NCBI RefSeq assembly: GCF_001189515.2
Contig: NZ_CP012069.2
Span: 2,790,001-2,854,000, forward strand
From: Olsenella sp. oral taxon 807
Lineage (GTDB): Bacteria; Actinomycetota; Coriobacteriia; Coriobacteriales; Atopobiaceae
Length of the DNA stretch: 64,000 bases
Direction of reading: 5' to 3'
Shown here: piece by piece, positions 53,006 through 60,207 of the stretch
How positions within the stretch are numbered: the first letter of the stretch is position 1
Layout of the letters: every line of letters starts with the position of its first letter
Made by a program: the position numbers and the translations under genes
Notes under the pieces: model-generated
Database searches by the model: none
Told to the model about the DNA's origin: nothing
The model's input: the letters and a program-made list of their open reading frames with translations, nothing else

Positions 53006-53091
53006 GACGCGACCATCGCCAGGACGAGCGTGACCAGCGCCACGATGACCAGGGCTGCCATCACCGGGGCGTCCGGCCGGTCTATGAGCAT
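53002..53091 (-). CDS. 29-residue single-span membrane microprotein
   Basis: ATG 53089-53091; opens MLIDRPDAPV, followed by about 18 hydrophobic residues. It overlaps the previous gene by 10 bp and the rusA start by ATGA, so it is coupled to both. No homologue known. Confidence 0.55.
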   Translation of the reverse strand: MLIDRPDAPVMAALVIVALVTLVLAMVAS

Positions 53092-53288
53092 CCGAGCCAC
53101 CTCCTCAGCTCGGCGTCGAGGACCCGCCAGCCCCTCTTGGCGCCACGGGGCGCCACCACCTTGAGGTCGCCGTCCCTGACGCTCCTGTAGAGCGTCCTCA
53201 GGGGCACGCGCGTCACCCTGGACGCCTCGGCGAGCGACCACGTGGCGAGCTCGCCGAGCCCCTCTCCCTGCGCAGCTGCTGTTGTCAT
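53082..53288 (-). CDS. Excisionase-like helix-turn-helix protein
   Basis: 68 residues. ATWSLAEASRVTRVPLRTLY and GDLKVVAPRGAKRGWRV are the winged-helix pattern of AlpA/Xis-type DNA-binding proteins. It heads the operon that contains the second integrase and may be its partner. Confidence 0.78.
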   Translation of the reverse strand: MTTAAAQGEGLGELATWSLAEASRVTRVPLRTLYRSVRDGDLKVVAPRGAKRGWRVLDAELRRWLGCS

Positions 53289-53475
53289 TCCGTCTCCAAT
53301 CCGTGTGTCTCGCGAGCGCCTGGGGCGCGCGGCCGGGTCAGGGAGGCCTCGGGGCCGAAAGGAGGTGCCCGCCGGCGCCAGTGACCGCCGGCGTCGCCCT
53401 TGCGGTCCGCCCCCGCGCTATGCGGGACGCGGTGCGGAGAGCCGGCCGCGCCTCCCGGGCGCTCGCGCTGGTTCG

Positions 53476-53670
53476 CTACATCTCGTACAGGTCCTCGACC
53501 TCGCACCCGACGGCCCTCGCGAGCGACGCGAGCGTCCCCAGGCTCGCCTGCGCGATGCCCTCGTCGGTCGTCCAGCGCCAGACGGAGGACTTGTCCACGC
53601 CGAGCCTCCTCGCGACCTCCTTCTGCCTCAGTCGCCTCTCGGCGAGCACGACCCTTAGCCTCGACCTCAT
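53476..53670 (-). CDS. XRE-family regulator
   Basis: 64 residues, a bare helix-turn-helix (RLRQKEVARRLGVDKSSVWRW). Divergent from the small plus-strand gene at 53763. An inverted repeat GAAC-TCAG-GTTC lies in the shared upstream region. The 187 bp between its stop and the excisionase-like gene hold GC-rich inverted repeats only. Confidence 0.8.
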   Translation of the reverse strand: MRSRLRVVLAERRLRQKEVARRLGVDKSSVWRWTTDEGIAQASLGTLASLARAVGCEVEDLYEM

Positions 53671-53696
53671 CTCCCACCTCCAATCTCTGGTATCAG

Positions 53697-53708
53697 GAAC
53701 TCAGGTTC
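53697..53708. promoter_or_regulatory. Candidate operator GAAC-TCAG-GTTC
   Basis: Small inverted repeat just upstream of TATACT (53722-53727), a -10 box for the gene at 53763, and within the leader of the divergent XRE gene. Confidence 0.4.
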
Positions 53709-53762
53709 TCGCAACATGCGGTATACTCCCTATGTCATGAGGAAGCGGAGGGAGGTGATCGC

Positions 53763-53900
53763 ATGGCCAAGAACACGAAGCAGACCTCGCGCAAGGCGGC
53801 GAGCGCGGCGTCTAGGGTCTTGAGGGACGGCCGCACGGGCAAGGCGTCGAAGTCGGCGGCAGGGAGCGCCCTGTCCCAGACCCCGAGCCGGAGGAAGTAG
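53763..53900 (+). CDS. Small Lys/Ser/Ala-rich protein common on mobile elements
   Basis: 45 residues, ATG with GGGAGG seven bases upstream. Opens MAKNTKQTSRKAASAASRVL and ends SQTPSRRK, a highly recognisable small protein found on many mobile elements and genomes, function unknown. Its 3' part overlaps the antisense end of the ImmA-like gene by 89 bp. Confidence 0.8.
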   Translation: MAKNTKQTSRKAASAASRVLRDGRTGKASKSAAGSALSQTPSRRK

Positions 53901-54180
53901 GGACCCCGTCCCTGCCCGCGAGTGCCTGGTGCAGCCCGATCGCGAGCCCCTGCACCAGGTGCTCGTCCCCGTACAGGTCCGCGTACCCGAGCTGGTCGAG
54001 CAGCGCATGCACCAGCTCGTGGAGGAAGACCTGCTCCCTCTTCTCGGCCGACAGGCCCGACGACAGCCGTATGAGCTGCCTCGCCGGTGACACCGACCCG
54101 TCCTCGCCGTCCATGTCGGCGGTCTCGACCGCGTATGCCAGGCCGAGGACGCTCACGCTCCGTGGGACCTCGACCGCCAT
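53812..54180 (-). CDS. ImmA/IrrE-like metallopeptidase
   Basis: 122 residues from ATG 54178-54180. FLHELVHALLDQLGYADLYGDEHLVQGLAIGL contains the HExxH zinc motif and downstream acidic residues of the M78 family in a short phage-type version. The last 30 residues (Ser/Gly/Pro-rich) look like a non-conserved extension that runs antisense through the neighbouring gene. ImmA-type proteases can cleave phage or ICE repressors. It is encoded beside the immunity region. Confidence 0.82.
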   Translation of the reverse strand: MAVEVPRSVSVLGLAYAVETADMDGEDGSVSPARQLIRLSSGLSAEKREQVFLHELVHALLDQLGYADLYGDEHLVQGLAIGLHQALAGRDGVPTSSGSGSGTGRSLPPTSTPCPCGRPSRP

Positions 54181-54464
54181 CAGCGGTCCCCCGCGATGCC
54201 GAAGTGCACGCAGGCCTCCTTCGCCTCCGCCACCCAGGCCTCGCGGGCGTGCGCCGCCACGAGCGCGTCGCACTCGTAGAGCGGTCCCCCGTAGCGCTCC
54301 CCGCGCGCGGAGTCCCACCCGTGCCCGGAGCGGTCCCCGGGCGTGTACATCCAAGGCGTGCCGTACTCCCGCACGCACGCCCTGCCCTCCTCGTCTGAGG
54401 AGAGCACGAAGTCGTGGTTTCCGTAGAGCTCGGGCTCTGGTTTGGCTGTCATTACTGGTTCCAT
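54180..54464 (-). CDS. Hypothetical early protein
   Basis: 94 residues, with AAGGAAGGGA upstream of the ATG. Contains YGNHDFVLSSDEEGRACV. Overlaps the ImmA-like start by one base. No family recognised. Confidence 0.68.
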   Translation of the reverse strand: MEPVMTAKPEPELYGNHDFVLSSDEEGRACVREYGTPWMYTPGDRSGHGWDSARGERYGGPLYECDALVAAHAREAWVAEAKEACVHFGIAGDR

Positions 54465-54488
54465 TGCTAGTCCCTTCCTTGTCGTCTG

Positions 54489-54680
54489 CTAGTCGGTGGC
54501 CTCGTCGCGGGCGCCCTCGGGCACTGACCCGATCTGCTGCACTCGGTCCAGGTGCACGAGGCCGAAGACCTCCCTGGACCTTGCGACGGCCATCTCGGCG
54601 TCGATGTCATCCGCGTCCTCGTCCACGAAGCGGACCCCCAGCGGCGTCGAGTAGAACGCCCTAAATCTTGTGGTGGGCAT
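54489..54680 (-). CDS. Hypothetical early protein
   Basis: 63 residues, ATG with AAGGAG seven bases upstream. Acidic, with RFVDEDADDIDAEMAVARS. An operator-like sequence lies just upstream. No family recognised. Confidence 0.68.
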   Translation of the reverse strand: MPTTRFRAFYSTPLGVRFVDEDADDIDAEMAVARSREVFGLVHLDRVQQIGSVPEGARDEATD

Positions 54681-54698
54681 GGGTAGGCTCCTTCATAT

Positions 54699-54711
54699 GT
54701 TTGTTTAACTA
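54699..54711 (+). promoter_or_regulatory. Operator-like repeat, copy 2
   Basis: GTTTGTTTAACTA, an exact 13-bp match, in the opposite orientation, to 54931-54943; overlaps the stop of the XRE gene at 54705-54902. Confidence 0.55.
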
Positions 54712-54902
54712 ACGTTCTCAGGTAAAAAAATATCCGCTATGTCACAGTGCAAGAAGCGACAGACGGCCTTTGCCTGCTCTATCGTCATCTTCTCTTGCTG
54801 CCCTTCATAGCGGCAGTATGTCTGACGTGATACTCCGAGGTATTCGGCGACCGCCCTCTGCTTGACGCCTCGTTCCTCCCGAGCTCTCTTGAGGGTCTGC
54901 AT
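54705..54902 (-). CDS. Cro-like XRE regulator
   Basis: 65 residues, opening MQTLKRAREERGVKQRAVAEY with the recognition helix VSRQTYCRYEGQ. Divergent from the S24-like repressor and first gene of the leftward early operon, the position of Cro. Confidence 0.85.
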   Translation of the reverse strand: MQTLKRAREERGVKQRAVAEYLGVSRQTYCRYEGQQEKMTIEQAKAVCRFLHCDIADIFLPENVS

Positions 54903-54926
54903 TTTCTCCTCCTCTCGACACTACGA

Positions 54927-54956
54927 ATGATAGTTAAACAAACCTCGACTTGTCAA
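54927..54956 (-). promoter_or_regulatory. Early leftward promoter with overlapping operator
   Basis: TTGACA (54951-54956, minus strand), 18 bp, TATCAT (54927-54932). The operator-like TAGTTAAACAAAC (54931-54943, plus strand) overlaps the -10 box and spacer. This looks like the lytic promoter controlled by the repressor. Confidence 0.7.
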
Positions 54957-55003
54957 GCAAAGTTAGATAAAATGTTGCGAAAAGATGGCCCCGAGGAGAT
55001 GAA

Positions 55004-55642
55004 ATGTCTGTTTCCACAAACATAAGGAATCTGAGGGAGCAAAGCCGTATGACCCAAGGCGAGCTTGCGAACAAGCTCGGTGTTGCTCGATCCACCGTTA
55101 CCCAATGGGAGAATGGCTGGTCAAGCCCTCGCATGGGAATGGTCCAGAAGCTCGCGACGTTCTTCGACGTCTCAACGGCCGACGTTGTGGCGGACGACAT
55201 TCGGCCTGCAAATACCGTCGCGCCTATCCCGTCGTCGACCTCGGTCCCGCTGCGCGTCCTAGGCGTAACGTGCATGGGGGACGGCGATGAGGACGAGGCG
55301 GACAGGGCGGTGGAGGTGCCCGCGTTCGTGGTCGCAAACCACCCGAGGATGTTCGTAGTCCACGGAATCGGATCATGTATGGACAGGCGCTTTCCCGCCG
55401 ATTCGGCGCTTGGGGTCGATCCGGAGATGGAGCCTCGCAACGACGACGCAGTACTCGTGAGGGACGGTGTGCGCGGGAGCTTCGTGCATGTCTACCTAAG
55501 AGGATCTGCCGGCACGGTGATGCTCTCGGCCGACAGCTGGTCGGAGTCACACGAGGACATCGTGATCGGCCCGGACGATCCGCCGGTCGAAATCCTCGGC
55601 GTGGTCGTATGGCATCAGGCGTATAGGGACGTTGTCAGATAG
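55004..55642 (+). CDS. CI/LexA-like phage repressor with altered S24 active site
   Basis: 212 residues. Residues 6-62 form a Cro/C1 helix-turn-helix (MTQGELANKLGVARSTVTQW); about 80-212 form an S24 peptidase-like fold (VHGIGSCMDRRFPADSALG, LVRDGVRGSFVHVYLRG). In LexA-type proteins the nucleophile is Ser in GDSM; here the aligned position reads Cys (GSCM), and the usual Lys near VKR reads His (VHVY). RecA-stimulated autocleavage may be lost. It is divergent from the Cro-like gene and upstream of the exonuclease gene. Confidence 0.88.
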   Translation: MSVSTNIRNLREQSRMTQGELANKLGVARSTVTQWENGWSSPRMGMVQKLATFFDVSTADVVADDIRPANTVAPIPSSTSVPLRVLGVTCMGDGDEDEADRAVEVPAFVVANHPRMFVVHGIGSCMDRRFPADSALGVDPEMEPRNDDAVLVRDGVRGSFVHVYLRGSAGTVMLSADSWSESHEDIVIGPDDPPVEILGVVVWHQAYRDVVR

Positions 55643-55651
55643 GGGTATGCG

Positions 55652-56944
55652 ATGGACATGTGCGAAATCATCACGGGATACCCTCTTGATAGGGTGGTGG
55701 CCTTCGACACGGAGACAACAGGGCTCTCGCCGAGCAGGGACGAGATCCTGTCCGTGGCAGTGGTAGACGGACACGGTAGGGAGCTGGTCAGTTCCCTCGT
55801 GAGGCCATCCAGGAAGAGATCGTGGCCGGAGGCTCAGAGGGTCAACCACATATCGCCGCAGATGGTAGCTGGTGCGCCGAGGATCGAGGAGCTGTGCGAC
55901 CGGCTCGCGGGGTACCTCGGCGGCAACTACCTCGCAGTGTCGTACAACGGGGACTTCGACGCGAGATTCCTCCACGCGGCCGGAGTGCTCCCTAACCCAT
56001 GGGTCGAACACGGATTCGACGTGATGCGGGAGTTCGCGAGGGTCCACGGAAGAAGGAGGGCGGGCTCGTCGTCCCACAAGTTCTCCAAGCTCACGGAGTG
56101 CGCCGCACACTACGGCTACGCGTTCGGTGCCCATGACGCAGCCGAGGACGCGAGGGCCACGGCGCACTGCTTCAGGGCACTTCTGTGCGACGAGAGGTAC
56201 GTCAGGCTCGTGCTAGGAGACGAGGCGGAGACACATCGTCATCCTGCCACGACGCAGACCAAGGCCACGACCAGGCGTGTCATTGCGCTCCTCGGGGGAG
56301 GGAGAAGGGGTGCCGGGGAGGGGACCCTCAGGATGGGAAGCGTGACGCGCGGCAAGAACGCGGGATCGCCGCGCTACGACGTGGTCGTGGGCGAGTCCGT
56401 GGTCGCGCATCTGTCCAAATCTGGGATGGATGACGCAAGGGGCTTCTTCGGTGTCTCAGACGACTCCGACCTTCCCGGGGAGGTCAAGTGCAAGGTAATC
56501 CTCAAGGGAGGGGACGGGAGTGCGTCGTGCGCGGTCGAGCTCGTCGGCAACGCGCCTTCGCTCGCCGCTGCCCTCGAGCAGGCCAAGGCCGACCGTCCCG
56601 AGAGGCGCGAGTGGAGCGCGACCGTCACGATACCGGCGTCGCCGACAACGCCATGGGCCTCGCTCTCGCACGACGAGGTAAGGGAGAGGGTGAGTGCGAT
56701 GGAGGAGGTTGGGCGCCAAGACATCCAGAGTATGGGCCCCGTCATGCGCGCGGTCTTCGTCATCGTCGCGGTGGTCGCCGGCCTCTTCGCCGCACTGTGC
56801 CTCGTGGCAGTGCCGTCGATGCTCTCTCGGGGCAGTGACGTGAGGCCCGTGGTCGTCACGGCGCTCATGTGCGGGGGAGTCTCGCTCCTGATGAGGGGCA
56901 TCGCGAAGACGGCCAAAGGCTCGGGTTCCGGGCCGGGTGCATGA
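55652..56944 (+). CDS. DnaQ-type DEDDh exonuclease with C-terminal membrane anchor
   Basis: 430 residues, 9 bp after the repressor with AGGGG seven bases upstream. Exo I VVAFDTETTGLSPS (Asp and Glu), Exo II SYNGDFDARFLHAAG, Exo III YAFGAHDAAEDARATAH (His and Asp): an apparently intact 3'-5' exonuclease at residues 1-185. About 215-340 form an unrecognised soluble domain. Two hydrophobic segments (about 360-382 and 392-410) anchor the C-terminus. Expected to be expressed in the lysogen; see findings. Confidence 0.88.
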   Translation: MDMCEIITGYPLDRVVAFDTETTGLSPSRDEILSVAVVDGHGRELVSSLVRPSRKRSWPEAQRVNHISPQMVAGAPRIEELCDRLAGYLGGNYLAVSYNGDFDARFLHAAGVLPNPWVEHGFDVMREFARVHGRRRAGSSSHKFSKLTECAAHYGYAFGAHDAAEDARATAHCFRALLCDERYVRLVLGDEAETHRHPATTQTKATTRRVIALLGGGRRGAGEGTLRMGSVTRGKNAGSPRYDVVVGESVVAHLSKSGMDDARGFFGVSDDSDLPGEVKCKVILKGGDGSASCAVELVGNAPSLAAALEQAKADRPERREWSATVTIPASPTTPWASLSHDEVRERVSAMEEVGRQDIQSMGPVMRAVFVIVAVVAGLFAALCLVAVPSMLSRGSDVRPVVVTALMCGGVSLLMRGIAKTAKGSGSGPGA

Positions 56945-56962
56945 GGGGGAAAGACAGGAATT

Positions 56963-56997
56963 CCCCCGCACGAGATCTTGGCGGACGCGTGCGGGGG
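56963..56997 (+). promoter_or_regulatory. Inverted repeat upstream of the integrase
   Basis: CCCCCGCAC and GTGCGGGGG, a perfect 9-bp stem with a 17-nt loop, in the 82-bp gap before the integrase. Could be a terminator-like hairpin or an integrase-binding site. Confidence 0.5.
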
Positions 56998-57026
56998 ATG
57001 GCCACGGATTGGAGGCCGAGTACATT

Positions 57027-58205
57027 ATGCCACGGATGAGGAGCGACTGGGGCTGCGTCCAGGAGATCGATCGGGGGAGGCGCTACCGCCTCCGGTGGTG
57101 GGCCGAGACGCCCGAGGGCTACCGCAGGTGCAGCGAGGTCGTGAGGGGCACGAGGAGGGACGCCCACGACCGCCTGGCGGCGATCCGCCTAGAGCACTCG
57201 GCGGACGCGCCCTGCCCCACCGTCGGGGAGGCGTGGGAGTCGTGGTACCTGCCAGAGAGGCGCCGCCGGGTGGAGTCGGGCGACATGGCGCCCTCGTCCC
57301 TGGAGAGGTACGAGAGCGTCTGGGCGGCGCACGCCAGGGACAGGTGGGGCAAGGTTCCGATGGACCGGGTGCGGCCCCTCGACGTGCAAAGGTGGCTCGA
57401 CGGCATGGCTGGGACCTCGGCCCAGATGGCGCTCAGCGTCCTCAGGCTCGTCGGAGACTACGGCGCGAGGTACGGCGTGACCTCGGGCAACCCGTTCCGC
57501 GAGCGCTACGTCATGCCCCCCTCCTCGACGGTGAGGCGCGGGGACGCGGGCGTGTGGAGCCTCGGCGAGCTCGTCGCCCTCTGGGGCGCCGCCATGGGGT
57601 CCTGGGCCGAGCCGGCCGTGCTCCTCTCCGCCTTCGGCTCCTGCCGGGTGGGGGAGTCCCTGGCGTGCCGCGCCGAGGAGGTCACGCGGATCGACTCGGG
57701 AGGGGTGACGGTCGCCGTGGTGCCGGTCGCCCGCCAGCTCGCCCACCAGGGGCGCCAGGTGAGCGAGGCCCTAAAGACGGAGCGCAGCCGGCGGCCGGTC
57801 GTGCTGCCGGGGCCCGCAGGCGAGAGGATGCTCGCCATCGCGCGGGACATGGGTCCCGGCTGGCTCGTGAGGGACTCAGACGGCGGCACCGTCACGCAGG
57901 CGCGCTACCAGAGGGAGCTCGACGGGGCGATCGGGCGCGCGAGCCTGCCGAGGCACCCTGCCTCGCGGCTCAGAGTCTCGTGGCAGACCTACATGCGATG
58001 GGACTGGGGAGTCGAGCCGAGGTACATTGAGCCGATGATGGGGCATATCCTGCCGGGAGTGACGGGGCGGCACTACGACCGGCCAGATGCCGGCCAGTAC
58101 GCGCGGATCGCGGCCGAGGCCTATGCCGCGCACCCCTACGACGCGCCAGATGGGACAAAGATGGGACATAGATGGGACACATTGGGACTCGGGGCGATGA
58201 TGTGA
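57027..58205 (+). CDS. int: Tyrosine integrase at the attR side
   Basis: 392 residues from ATG 57027; upstream in-frame codons lack support. Contains an arm-binding N-terminus, a core-binding domain (about 80-165), and a catalytic domain with FGSCRVGESLACR (Arg I), SRLRVSWQTYMRWDWG (box II region with Arg but no clear HxxR) and EPMMGHILPGVTGRHYDRP (His and catalytic Tyr). The departure from HxxR seems shared by integrases of related coriobacterial phages. The stop is 11 bp before the proposed attR core. Confidence 0.88.
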   Translation: MPRMRSDWGCVQEIDRGRRYRLRWWAETPEGYRRCSEVVRGTRRDAHDRLAAIRLEHSADAPCPTVGEAWESWYLPERRRRVESGDMAPSSLERYESVWAAHARDRWGKVPMDRVRPLDVQRWLDGMAGTSAQMALSVLRLVGDYGARYGVTSGNPFRERYVMPPSSTVRRGDAGVWSLGELVALWGAAMGSWAEPAVLLSAFGSCRVGESLACRAEEVTRIDSGGVTVAVVPVARQLAHQGRQVSEALKTERSRRPVVLPGPAGERMLAIARDMGPGWLVRDSDGGTVTQARYQRELDGAIGRASLPRHPASRLRVSWQTYMRWDWGVEPRYIEPMMGHILPGVTGRHYDRPDAGQYARIAAEAYAAHPYDAPDGTKMGHRWDTLGLGAMM

Positions 58206-58215
58206 CCCATCTCAC

Positions 58216-58222
58216 CTGCGCC
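58216..58222 (+). other. Candidate attR core CTGCGCC
   Basis: Same 7 bp as at 23119-23125, just downstream of the integrase gene and right where the repeat block resumes. Alternative core TTGGGACTCG at 58182-58191 lies inside the last codons of the integrase. Confidence 0.35.
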
Positions 58223-58231
58223 GACTCCCGG

Positions 58232-58875
58232 CGGCGCAGAGAAGCGCATTCTGGTCTCGGGACGTCACGGAAAAGCGCATTCTGGGCACGGGTCCTCACG
58301 GAAAGGCGCATTCTGCGAGCCTCGGACCAACCAAACTGCGGTTTTTGGTGAGGCACTGGTTATAGAGTGCGGTTTTCCGTGAGGCGCTGGGACAGAATGA
58401 GCTTTTCCGTGAGGCGCTGGGACAGAATGAGCTTTTCCGTGAGGCTCTGGTTGCAGAGTGCGCTTTTCCGTGAGGCTCTGGTTGCAGAGTGCGCTTTTCC
58501 GTGAGGCTCTGGTTGCAGAGTGCGCTTTTCCGTGAGGCGCCGGTTGCAGAGTGCGCTTTTCCGTGAGGCGCCGGTTGCAGAGTGCGGTTTTCCGTGAGGC
58601 GCCGGTTGCAGAGTGCGCTTTTCCGTGAGGTGGCTCGACGTTTGCCCAGGTGAGGAAAAGCGCATTTTACGGAAAAGCGCATTCTGGTCTCGGGACGTCA
58701 CGGAAAAGCGCATTCTGGGCACGGGTCCTCACGGAAAGGCGCATTCTGCGAGCCTCGGACCAACCAAACTGCGCTTTTCCGTGAGGCGCCCCGGGCTGTC
58801 TGGGCCAGAGTGCGGTTTTCCGTGAGGTGGCTGGACCAGAGTGCGGTTTTCCGTGAGGCGCCCTGGGCCGTCTGG
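58232..58875 (+). repeat. Large block of 31-bp tandem repeats with inverted flanks
   Basis: The interval 58206-59124 has no gene. At 58350-58650 about ten units of 31 bp repeat (core AGAGTGCGCTTTTCCGTGAG with variable 9-bp parts such as CTCTGGTTG or CGCCGGTTG). On both sides the motif is inverted, and 58243-58340 is repeated almost exactly at 58676-58773. The same family forms the left block at 22909-23125. Confidence 0.9.
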
Positions 58876-58932
58876 GCCGTCGCCGTCGCCTGCCCGGCGC
58901 CTGCCTTTTGCGACCCAAATTTCATCTCGATC

Positions 58933-58943
58933 GTACATTGTAC
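58933..58943. promoter_or_regulatory. Palindrome upstream of metA
   Basis: GTACA-T-TGTAC within an AT-rich pocket about 180 bp before metA; possible operator. No SAM or T-box riboswitch pattern was recognised in the leader. Confidence 0.4.
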
Positions 58944-59124
58944 TCGAGGAGAAGGCGACAGAACGTAGGCGGGCAACTCCCTCGCTTGATCGGATCGCGC
59001 GCACTGCCCACGTCACATCCGAGCTCCGAGTCGGGTATCCTTAGGGAGAAAAAAGCGAGGCGCTGTACAGAGGCAACACTGGGCGTCATGCGATGCGGCC
59101 TCGCGACAGGAAATCGGAGCCACC

Positions 59125-60096
59125 ATGCCCATCAACATCCCAGACGGTCTGCCCGCCAAGAAGACCCTTCGGCAAGAGCGCATCTTTGCACTCGAGGAGG
59201 AGGCTGCCGATCGCCAGGAGATACGTCCCCTCGACGTTGTCATCCTCAACCTCATGCCCACCAAGATCGAGACCGAGACGCAGATCCTGCGCCTCATCTC
59301 AAAGTCGCCCCTGCAGGTAAATTGCGACTTCATGCGCGTCTCGTCCCATGAGGCCACCCACGTGTCCCAAGACCACCTTGTTAAGTTCTACGACACCTTC
59401 GACAGCTTCGAGAGCAAAAACTACGACGGCATGATCATCACGGGTGCGCCCGTAGAACAGCTGGCCTTCGAGGAGGTAGACTACTGGGATGAGCTCTGCC
59501 AAATCATCGACTGGTCGCAGGAGCACGTCTTCTCCACCATGTATCTGTGCTGGGGAGCCCTCGCAGGCCTCTATCACCTGTACGACATCCCCAAGAGACA
59601 GCTGCCCGCTAAGCTCTTTGGCGTGTTCATGCAGCGCCTGTGCGACGAGTATAACTTTCTCACGAACGGCTTTGATGAGGTGCATGGGATGCCGCACTCT
59701 CGCCACGCCGCAATTGAGACGACGGAGCTTGCCAAGCACCCGGAACTGCACGTACTCTCCGAGGGTTTCTCGAGCGGACCTGCGCTCATCGCCACGCGCG
59801 ACTTTCACGAGGTGTACGTGACCGGACACTTTGAGTATGGGCGTGACACGCTCTCGGACGAGTACTGGCGCGACTTCAAGAGTGGCCTGCCCATCCGTGT
59901 GCCCGAGCGCTACTTTCCCGATGACAACCCCGAGAGACAGCCCATCTTCACGTGGCGGGCACATGCCAACCTGCTCTATCGTAACTGGCTCAACTGGGTG
60001 TACCAGATGACGCCGTATGACCTCTCGCGGATACCGGCAGAGATTGCCAGGCTGCGTGACGGCTCAAACGGCACGATCGACAAGTTCGGGGCGTAG
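59125..60096 (+). CDS. metA: Homoserine O-acyltransferase MetA
   Basis: 323 residues, opening MPINIPDGLPAKKTLRQERI. Catalytic Cys in MYLCWGALAGLYH and the His/Glu pair in TGHFEYGRDTLS are intact. MetA acylates homoserine (acetyl or succinyl donor not decided here) for methionine synthesis in the cytoplasm. GGAG precedes the ATG. Likely monocistronic. Confidence 0.97.
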   Translation: MPINIPDGLPAKKTLRQERIFALEEEAADRQEIRPLDVVILNLMPTKIETETQILRLISKSPLQVNCDFMRVSSHEATHVSQDHLVKFYDTFDSFESKNYDGMIITGAPVEQLAFEEVDYWDELCQIIDWSQEHVFSTMYLCWGALAGLYHLYDIPKRQLPAKLFGVFMQRLCDEYNFLTNGFDEVHGMPHSRHAAIETTELAKHPELHVLSEGFSSGPALIATRDFHEVYVTGHFEYGRDTLSDEYWRDFKSGLPIRVPERYFPDDNPERQPIFTWRAHANLLYRNWLNWVYQMTPYDLSRIPAEIARLRDGSNGTIDKFGA

Positions 60097-60207
60097 GGGG
60101 GCGAACTCGGGCATAGGCGTAGGCGGGCGCGATGTTCGGACAGGCGCACGTGACGCAGGCATTCGCACGCGCCGCAGGCACCCCTGTGGCCGCACGCGCC
60201 GCAGGAT

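Larger units (their letters stand above)
23119..58222. mobile_element. Siphovirus-type prophage, about 35.1 kb
   Basis: A full temperate-phage complement lies in order: small left-end operon, lysis, tail, tape measure, head, packaging, early genes, replication, immunity and integrase. Boundaries are the points where the bounding repeat family stops on the left (23125) and resumes on the right (58223). A shared CTGCGCC (23119-23125 and 58216-58222) is proposed as crossover core. Several late genes look intact, but ssb and one methyltransferase are damaged, so it may be partly defective. Confidence 0.85.

Noticed and set aside
58350-58650. CRISPR-like array of 31-bp units
   Set aside because: The variable 9-bp parts repeat among units and are far too short for spacers; no cas genes are near. 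It is a tandem repeat.
58296-58976. Several minus-strand reading frames with repeated HGKAHSA-like peptides
   Set aside because: They are translations of the tandem repeat in different frames, without Shine-Dalgarno sites or non-repetitive sequence.
58930-59124. SAM riboswitch before metA
   Set aside because: The leader lacks the conserved core segments of known SAM riboswitch classes; only a short palindrome is visible.
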